A stretch of DNA of 62,190 nt from contig JAQWOM010000008.1 in the NCBI GenBank assembly GCA_029245865.1, forward strand, positions 1-62,190, in the 5' to 3' direction. Source of the DNA: Planctomycetota bacterium. Lineage in GTDB: Bacteria > Planctomycetota > B15-G4. The position numbers and the translations under genes are program-made. Of the stretch, positions 55,980 through 62,190 are shown piece after piece; positions within the stretch are counted from its first letter, which is position 1, and each line of letters starts with the position of its first letter. Under the pieces are notes generated by a model. The model was not told the DNA's origin. It searched no databases and saw only the letters and a list, made by a program, of their open reading frames with translations.

Positions 55980-56990
55980 GTGCCGAGTTCGATGAAGGCC
56001 AGGCTCGATGCGCTCACGGCAGAGGTGCTGGCTCGCATACAGGCCGCGGAGACGGCTGCCGCGCTTGAACTGATCGAGCAAACGGATCTTGCTCGCAAAG
56101 GCGAGTTGCTCGGTTTGATGCGGGGCATCAAAGACCTGCCCCCAGAAGATCGTGCGGCGTTCGGTCAGTCCGTGAACCAGGCGAAGACGTCGCTCGAAGC
56201 CGCCGTGGCCGAGGCGAAGCAGGCCTTCACGACCGCTGCGGTGGTCGCTGCAACTTCGGACGCTTGCTTCGATCCGACTGAGCCGGGCGGTTCATTGCCC
56301 GGTGGTCACTTGCACCCCGTGACGCAGGTGCGCCGGGAGATCGAGCAGATTTTCATGAGTCTCGGTTTCTCGGTCGTCGATGGGCCGGAAATGGAGACCG
56401 AAGAGTTCAACTTCGATCTGCTCAACATTCCAGCGCATCACCCGGCACGCGATCTTCAGGACACCATGTGGCTGGAGGGCGGACGTGTCATGCGCACGCA
56501 CACGTCTCCCGTTCAATTGCGTGCCATGCGCGAGGCTGGTGGCAAGGTGCCCGTGCGTGTCATTGCTCCGGGGCGTGTTTTTCGCAATGAACAACCTGAT
56601 GCCACACATGAGCACACGTTTCATCAGATCGAAGGTCTCATGTTGGACGAAGGAGTCTCGGTCGCCGACCTCAAGGGCGTCTTGCGCCTGGTGCTCTCCC
56701 GCATTTTTGGAGGGTCTGTCGAAGTCCGATTGCGACCGCACTACTTCCCCTTTGTCGAGCCTGGCTTTGAACTCGACATGCGACGCACCGGATCGGATGG
56801 CGAATGGCTTGAGATACTCGGATGCGGCATGGTGCACCCAGAGGTTTTGCGTGCCGGCGGCCTGGATCCCGATGTGGTGTCTGGGTTTGCTTTCGGGATG
56901 GGGCTCGATCGTCTGACGATGATGCGCTTTGGTATCGAGGATGTGCGCTGGATGATGAGCGGCGATCCACGTTTCCTGACGCAGTTCTGA
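55980..56990 (+). CDS. pheS: Phenylalanyl-tRNA synthetase alpha subunit
   Basis: 336 residues from GTG 55980 (ATG 55992 also possible). A coiled-coil arm at the N-terminus, then HPVTQVRREIEQIFMSLGF, FNIPAHHPARD-like motif, RTHTSPVQLRAM, HEHTFHQIEGL and motif 3 FAFGMGLDRLTMMRFGI. It holds the catalytic site of the (alpha-beta)2 enzyme. Confidence 0.97.
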   Translation: MPSSMKARLDALTAEVLARIQAAETAAALELIEQTDLARKGELLGLMRGIKDLPPEDRAAFGQSVNQAKTSLEAAVAEAKQAFTTAAVVAATSDACFDPTEPGGSLPGGHLHPVTQVRREIEQIFMSLGFSVVDGPEMETEEFNFDLLNIPAHHPARDLQDTMWLEGGRVMRTHTSPVQLRAMREAGGKVPVRVIAPGRVFRNEQPDATHEHTFHQIEGLMLDEGVSVADLKGVLRLVLSRIFGGSVEVRLRPHYFPFVEPGFELDMRRTGSDGEWLEILGCGMVHPEVLRAGGLDPDVVSGFAFGMGLDRLTMMRFGIEDVRWMMSGDPRFLTQF

Positions 56991-57009
56991 ACGAGAGCAA
57001 GGACGCACC

Positions 57010-59406
57010 ATGGACCTGTCATTGAACTGGCTGTCTGACCATGTGGACCTGTCGGGGATCGATCCGCAGACGCTGGCACATGAATTGACCATGCGCACGG
57101 CATTGATCGAGGGGTTTGTCGATCAACGAGTGGGCCTGTCTGGCGTTGTCGTGGGCGAGGTGCTCGAGTGCGGACCGCATCCGGGGGCAGATCGCCTTCG
57201 TGTCTGCAAGGTGTCCACGGGCGATGGCAGCGATCCTGCTCATGTTGTCTGTGGGGCACCCAATGTCGCTGCAGGGCAGAAGGTCGTTTACGCGCCGGTG
57301 GGAACACGCTTACCCAACGGGATCAAGCTCAAGAAAGCCAAGATCCGGGGCGAACCGAGCGAGGGAATGATTTGCGCCGAGGATGAACTGGGCCTTGGCC
57401 CGGAGCATGACGGAATTCTTGTCCTTGAGGGCTCCCTCGAGCCGGGAACGCCTGTGAGCGATTTGCCCGGCTTTGCGGATGTGATCTTTGACATCGACAA
57501 CAAGAGCATCACTCACCGCCCTGATCTGTGGGGGCAACGTGGCTTCGCCCGTGAACTCGCAGTGATTTTTAGCCGCGAGTTGAAGCCCTTGGCTTTGGGC
57601 GAAGATCTTGTCGCGGGAGACTTTGGTCCTGCAATCGAGTTGGAAGAGGGTTGTGGTTGTTCTCTGTATGCAGGCTTGTGCCTCGACGGTGTCTCGGGGC
57701 GGTCTCCTGATTGGCTGCGCTTCAGACTCGTTGCTTGCGGCATGCGGCCGATCAATCTGGCGGTGGACCTCTCCAATTACGTGATGCTCGAACTGGGGCA
57801 ACCGACCCATCCCTTCGACCGCGACAAGCTTGCGGGCGACCGCATCACGGTGCGTCGAGGGAAGGACGGGGAGACACTCACCACTCTGGACGCTGTCGAG
57901 CGGCAGCTTACTCCGGCGGATGCGGTCATTTCGGATGGGGCTCGCGGGGTCGCGATTGCAGGAGTCATGGGCAGCGCAGATGCCGAAGTGAGCGAGGAGA
58001 CGAGCCGAGTTTTTCTGGAGTCGGCCTCTTTTGACGCGGTTCGTGTCCGCAAGACTTCGGGCAGGTTAGGGCTGCGAACCGAAGCGCTGGCTCGGTTCGA
58101 AAAGGGCCTGGACCCTGGGCTTGTGCACACGGCTGTGCGCCGATACGCAGAACTGATGCGGCAACTGGCGCCCTCGATGAAGATTCACTCGACCTATCGA
58201 GTGGTTGGAGATGCTGTGTCGCCCAAGAATCGCTTGTCTCTCGATACGGAGATGGTGCGCCGGCGACTGGGGCTGAGTGTTGCAGATGACGAGATGACGG
58301 CGGCTCTGACGAGCCTTGGGTACGAAGTCTCCAGCAATGAAAGCGGGGGGTTCGAGGTTGAGGTGCCCGCTTGGCGTGCGTCGAGCCAGGGAACCTTGCC
58401 CGAAGATCTGGTCGAAGAGATCGGTCGCATCGTTGGTTACGAGCGTATCGATGTTGAGCACCCCGTGGGGCCCATGCTGATCGGAACACGGGCTCCGACG
58501 ATGGCTGTCGAAGAGAACGTTCGCGACGTGCTTGCGACGCGCGCCTCCTGTACGGAGGTCTATTCTTACTCGACAGTTCGCGACAAGACCGCAGAGCTCT
58601 TGCAACTCGAGCTTTCAGATGACCACCCGCGCCTGGTGAATGCTTTGCAAAAGGGAGCGTCGCGTTTGCGGCCTTCTGTTGTGCCGGAGCTTCTCATGAG
58701 GCTTGAGACCTGGCTCCGTCAATCCTCGGAGGCCCGGCTGTTCGAAGTCGGGCGAAGCTATTCTCGTCGTGCGGACGGGAGCCCGACAGAACATCGTGAG
58801 ATCGCTGTGGTCATCGCGCGTCGCGATGAGGGAGATGATCGCGAACTGGTACGTGAAATGCGTGCTGTTGCCGAAGCCGCCTTGCAAGGTGCGGGGCGAT
58901 TGCCACCGACCTTTGCTGTCGATGAAGAAGAAGTTCATGCCAGTTGGTGGCATCCACGCCGCGTTGCTCGTCTCGAGATTGATGGCCGCCGCGTGGGCAC
59001 ATTCGGTGCCATCGACCCGGGTGCACTCGCTCGGCTGGATCTCGACGTGGCGGCTGCTGCGCTTGTCCTGGATTCAGACGCTCTGGCAGAGTGCCTTGAA
59101 GCTGGCTCGGCCTATCAATCTCCTTCACGACAACCACCGGCGCATATCGACTTGGCATTCGTGGCGAGCTATGACGTCTCGACCGACGAGCTTGTCTCAG
59201 CCATCCGGAGTGCAGGGCCGCGCACCCTGAAGAAAGTCGAACCCTTCGATGTTTTTCGCGGCGGCACACTTGCCGAGGGAGAACGTTCGATTGCGTTTCA
59301 CCTCACGTTCCAGTCGAAGGACAAAACACTTTCCGAGAACGATGTCAACCGCGCGCGTGACCGTATCGTGAAGGGTGTTGAAGAGGTTGGCGCCCGCTTG
59401 CGCTAA
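57010..59406 (+). CDS. pheT: Phenylalanyl-tRNA synthetase beta subunit
   Basis: 798 residues, full length. The order is: N-terminal segment (LSLNWLSDHVDLSG), tRNA-binding OB domain (GEVLECGPHPGADRLRVCKV), B3/B4 editing domain (DNKSITHRPDLWGQRGFARE), B5 repeats, catalytic-like core, and the C-terminal FDX-ACB anticodon domain (HIDLAFVASYDVSTDELVSA). It starts 19 bp after pheS. Confidence 0.97.
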   Translation: MDLSLNWLSDHVDLSGIDPQTLAHELTMRTALIEGFVDQRVGLSGVVVGEVLECGPHPGADRLRVCKVSTGDGSDPAHVVCGAPNVAAGQKVVYAPVGTRLPNGIKLKKAKIRGEPSEGMICAEDELGLGPEHDGILVLEGSLEPGTPVSDLPGFADVIFDIDNKSITHRPDLWGQRGFARELAVIFSRELKPLALGEDLVAGDFGPAIELEEGCGCSLYAGLCLDGVSGRSPDWLRFRLVACGMRPINLAVDLSNYVMLELGQPTHPFDRDKLAGDRITVRRGKDGETLTTLDAVERQLTPADAVISDGARGVAIAGVMGSADAEVSEETSRVFLESASFDAVRVRKTSGRLGLRTEALARFEKGLDPGLVHTAVRRYAELMRQLAPSMKIHSTYRVVGDAVSPKNRLSLDTEMVRRRLGLSVADDEMTAALTSLGYEVSSNESGGFEVEVPAWRASSQGTLPEDLVEEIGRIVGYERIDVEHPVGPMLIGTRAPTMAVEENVRDVLATRASCTEVYSYSTVRDKTAELLQLELSDDHPRLVNALQKGASRLRPSVVPELLMRLETWLRQSSEARLFEVGRSYSRRADGSPTEHREIAVVIARRDEGDDRELVREMRAVAEAALQGAGRLPPTFAVDEEEVHASWWHPRRVARLEIDGRRVGTFGAIDPGALARLDLDVAAAALVLDSDALAECLEAGSAYQSPSRQPPAHIDLAFVASYDVSTDELVSAIRSAGPRTLKKVEPFDVFRGGTLAEGERSIAFHLTFQSKDKTLSENDVNRARDRIVKGVEEVGARLR

Positions 59407-59411
59407 CCTGC

Positions 59412-59439
59412 TTGACCGGTCGGCGGGGCGGGGTATGGT
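59412..59439 (+). promoter_or_regulatory. Promoter of the structured RNA
   Basis: TTGACC (59412-59417), 16-bp spacer, TATGGT (59434-59439). Same -35 and spacer as the atp promoter. The predicted +1 (59445-59447) coincides with the first base of the RNA closing stem. Confidence 0.55.
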
Positions 59440-59444
59440 CGATC

Positions 59445-59637
59445 GAAGCCGTGTCGGTTCCAGTGCAGCCGTGTGCTTCCGAGCCTTTTCCTCTGATGAG
59501 GGGACAGCCGTGTGGATGTCCTGGTTCTGCCCGCCTTGCAGCGGGACCTCCCGGGCGTTCGCTGTGTTCCCACCTGGTTTGAGTGCCAGGCATCGGGGGC
59601 GCTAGATCCTTCCTGGAGCCGACTCGGTGCTTCTTTT
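59445..59637 (+). ncRNA. Structured ~193-nt RNA, 6S-like architecture
   Basis: Ends 59445-59463 and 59613-59633 pair in a ~17-bp closing stem with a 2-nt bulge, then TTTT (59634-59637), as expected for a transcript ending at its own terminator-like stem. A second stem pairs 59473-59485 with 59589-59602 (13 bp, one bulged A). A central open region has small hairpins on each side (59490-59501 and 59573-59590). A further stem pairs 59501-59508 with 59561-59571, and an apical hairpin lies at 59530-59545. A rod with a central bubble, ~190 nt and its own promoter fits 6S RNA (ssrS). Primary sequence alone does not prove it. This fills most of the 320-bp pheT spacer; nothing else is seen there. Confidence 0.55.
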
Positions 59638-59727
59638 GTGTCGTCACGGATGATCGCCGGGCTGCTGCTGGAACGCTGACTCCGGCCCCCGTAGGATCGC
59701 ATCTCGCGGTCTTGACGGAGTGGTGAC

Positions 59728-60819
59728 ATGGCAAAAACGGTGGGTGTGCTGGTTCTCGTGGCCTGTGGGTTGCTGTGGGCCTTCAACGGGTCGGAAGCCG
59801 ACACGGCTCTCGCGGGGAAGAAGTCGGTGGTGATCGAGGCCGTCCCCCAGCCAGTTCCTCCCGAAGGGCGCCCTGTTGCCGATGCGCGCCCTTTGCCCGA
59901 CAAGACGGAGGGGGCCCGAGAGCAACTCGATGCAGCCGGCCCCGCGAGCGATTCAGGTCCTACGGGGGCAGAAGGGCGTGCCGCGAGGGTCAGAGCGCTC
60001 TTGAGCCAGGCCTCATCCCTGGAGGCAGCCGGGAATCCGGCAGCTGCGGCTGCGGTTCTGCAGGAGGGGATGGAAGCGAGTTCCACGCCTGCTGAAGCGG
60101 CCCGAGTGGGCTTTTTTCTCGCGGGCCTGGCTGGCAGCCCTGCCGAGTCACGTCAGCTACTGACGGGGGCTCTGCGGCAAGGCGTTGTCCGCGGAGGAGA
60201 ATACGAACGGGCGCACGAGCTTCTCGAGCAGCTCAATCGCAGCACGGCGAGCTCCCTGGCTGGTCTGACAGACTTCGGGGACTACGTGGTTCAGCCGAAT
60301 GACAGTCTCTGGAAGCTCTGCAATAAGACTTTTCCCCGGGAATTTGGGGTTTCACCCGAGGTCGGCTTGGTCCAGATGGTGAATGGCCTGTCCGGTACGG
60401 GATTGCGGGTGGGACAGCGGCTGATGGTGCCCCTGGGGACTGTCACGGTTGAGGTGGATCGGCGGCAGAATGGCCTGGTGGCCTATCTGGGAGATGTGGC
60501 TTTGGTCGCCTATCGGGTGGGCCTCGGCAAGGAGGGGCGAACACCGAGCGGGTCCTTTGTCGTGGAAGTGAAGCTTACGGAGCCGACGTGGTTCCACGGC
60601 GGGCGGCAGATCCCGTATGGAGACCCTGAAAACATTCTCGGGACCCGCTGGCTGGGCTTTGAAAACCACCCGGGAGCGACCGGCTATGGCATTCACGGGA
60701 CCCCGAATCCAGAGAGTGTGGGCGACAACCAGTCGATGGGTTGCGTGCGCATGCGGAATGCAGAGGTTGAAGAGCTCTTCGGTCTGCTCGCCAGGGGCAC
60801 GACGGTCAACATCCCTTAG
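59728..60819 (+). CDS. LysM and L,D-transpeptidase (YkuD) domain protein
   Basis: 363 residues. One N-terminal membrane helix or signal (TVGVLVLVACGLLWAF), a low-complexity and helical linker, a LysM peptidoglycan-binding domain at ~185-235 (DYVVQPNDSLWKLCNKTF, NGLSGTGLRVGQRLMVP), then the YkuD catalytic domain with GYGIHGTPNPESVG and SMGCVRMRN, containing the catalytic His and Cys. The canonical S-H/N-G-C has Met here. It likely crosslinks or modifies peptidoglycan in the periplasm, which fits a planctomycete with a cell wall. Confidence 0.9.
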   Translation: MAKTVGVLVLVACGLLWAFNGSEADTALAGKKSVVIEAVPQPVPPEGRPVADARPLPDKTEGAREQLDAAGPASDSGPTGAEGRAARVRALLSQASSLEAAGNPAAAAAVLQEGMEASSTPAEAARVGFFLAGLAGSPAESRQLLTGALRQGVVRGGEYERAHELLEQLNRSTASSLAGLTDFGDYVVQPNDSLWKLCNKTFPREFGVSPEVGLVQMVNGLSGTGLRVGQRLMVPLGTVTVEVDRRQNGLVAYLGDVALVAYRVGLGKEGRTPSGSFVVEVKLTEPTWFHGGRQIPYGDPENILGTRWLGFENHPGATGYGIHGTPNPESVGDNQSMGCVRMRNAEVEELFGLLARGTTVNIP

Positions 60820-60960
60820 TGCCTGGTTGGTCATGCGCGGGGCTAAACAGGCCCTCCCCCGTAAGTGGCGTTTCTCGCGGTATTTCTGTCTGCCGTGATT
60901 GGCCAGGGGCGATCGTGAAGAGAGGGTCTCGCAGCCCAGAGATTTTCTGGTTAGGGGCTA

Positions 60961-60988
60961 TTGCCGAGGCGTAGCGAATCGGTACCAT
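60961..60988 (+). promoter_or_regulatory. Possible rrn promoter
   Basis: TTGCCG (60961-60966), 16-bp spacer, TACCAT (60983-60988); +1 near 60995. A TAGACT at 61140-61145 is another -10 candidate but would place the boxA upstream of the transcript. Confidence 0.3.
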
Positions 60989-61120
60989 TCGCGGCTCACC
61001 TATGGGTGAAAAAGAGCCAGTTCGGTACGCAGCACAGTCCGTGAGGACTCGCTAATACGGCCGAAAAACGGGGGTCCTCAGCGTTTTCCGGGGATCCCGC
61101 AGGCCCTGGCGTGGCCAATC

Positions 61121-61131
61121 GATCTTTGAAA
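61121..61131 (+). promoter_or_regulatory. boxA-like antitermination element
   Basis: GATCTTTGAAA resembles the Bacillus rrn boxA (TGTTCTTTGAAA), with TCTTTGAAA identical. NusB, which binds boxA, is encoded at 10132-10680. Confidence 0.45.
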
Positions 61132-61262
61132 TATCGTAGTAGACTTACTCAAGCGTGTGTGAGCAGCCCGGCTGTCTCTTTCGAGAGGCGGCTGTGTTGG
61201 TCGATTCAGTGCGTCCACCTGGCCTTCCCGGCCATGGTTGGGCGCCGCCGGACAAATCAATC

Positions 61263-62190
<928 letters not shown>

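Larger units (their letters stand above)
60820..61262 (+). other. rRNA leader region
   Basis: 443 bp without a gene. It contains a possible promoter (60961-60988), an inverted repeat GCGAAT/ATTCGC (60974-60992), a GGCTC/GAGCC hairpin around 60993-61018, a tetraloop hairpin AGTCC-GTGA-GGACT (61036-61049), a near-perfect stem around 61060-61090, and a boxA-like element (61121-61131). These fit a 16S precursor leader with antitermination and processing signals. Confidence 0.55.

Noticed and set aside
59445..59637. RNase P RNA, tmRNA or SRP RNA for the structured transcript
   Set aside because: None of the conserved sequence blocks of those RNAs is seen on either strand.

Overview
The window is GC-rich bacterial DNA and almost certainly belongs to a planctomycete. 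The 16S rRNA gene that enters at the right edge contains an exact copy of the Pla46 probe target (61308-61325). Start codons are relaxed (many GTG and TTG), and genes are packed with start/stop overlaps. I see no transposases, integrases, CRISPR arrays or phage genes; this is chromosomal core DNA with one unusual accessory-looking operon.

Layout. 1-761 (minus): 5' part of a secreted protein built of 15-residue YadA-head-like repeats. 903-979: tRNA-Arg(TCT). 1029-3131 (minus): O-antigen ligase/Wzy-type polymerase. 3238-7510 (plus): purD, fur, feoA, feoB. 11159-7517 (minus): ribH, nusB, ftsY and a second Wzy/ligase-like gene. 11290-14456 (plus): modA, modB, modC and a regulator that carries the ModE domains in reversed order; a ModE-like operator covers the modA start. 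14536-15432: imine-reductase-like oxidoreductase. 15511-38555 (plus): a ~23 kb tightly coupled gene string with atoE, a lipoprotein, a membrane protein, a PilM-PilN fusion, a PilO-like protein, a TPR protein, five (pseudo)pilin-like proteins (GspG, H, K, J, I types), a TPR/CxxC protein, a parvulin, scpB and a PpiD-like protein. 40797-38552 (minus): ndk, TPR lipoprotein, rnpA, yidD. 40974: coiled-coil protein. 41978-49875: complete F1Fo ATP synthase operon atpZ-I-B-E-F-H-A-G-D-C. 49986: HAD phosphatase. 50767-59406: translation cluster aspS-thrS-infC-rpmI-rplT-pheS-pheT. 59445-59637: a structured RNA with its own promoter, 6S-like. 59728: LysM/L,D-transpeptidase. 60820-61262: rRNA leader. 61263-end: 16S rRNA, first ~930 nt.

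The most unusual system is the pseudopilus operon. It has the assembly platform (PilM/N/O-like) and the full set of major and minor pseudopilins in the type II secretion style, but no secretin, ATPase, GspF or prepilin peptidase in the window. Several components carry large beta-sandwich (LamG/concanavalin-like) extensions, and the GspK-type tip subunit is 1766 residues, several times the usual size. A short recurring module with an RGxxGT...H..G motif appears in the GspK-like and GspJ-like subunits. I read this as an adhesive or cargo-recognising pseudopilus tip. Other notable points are a probable ACG start codon for infC, a domain-swapped ModE that looks derived from the ModC tail, and intercistronic hairpins bracketing atpE.
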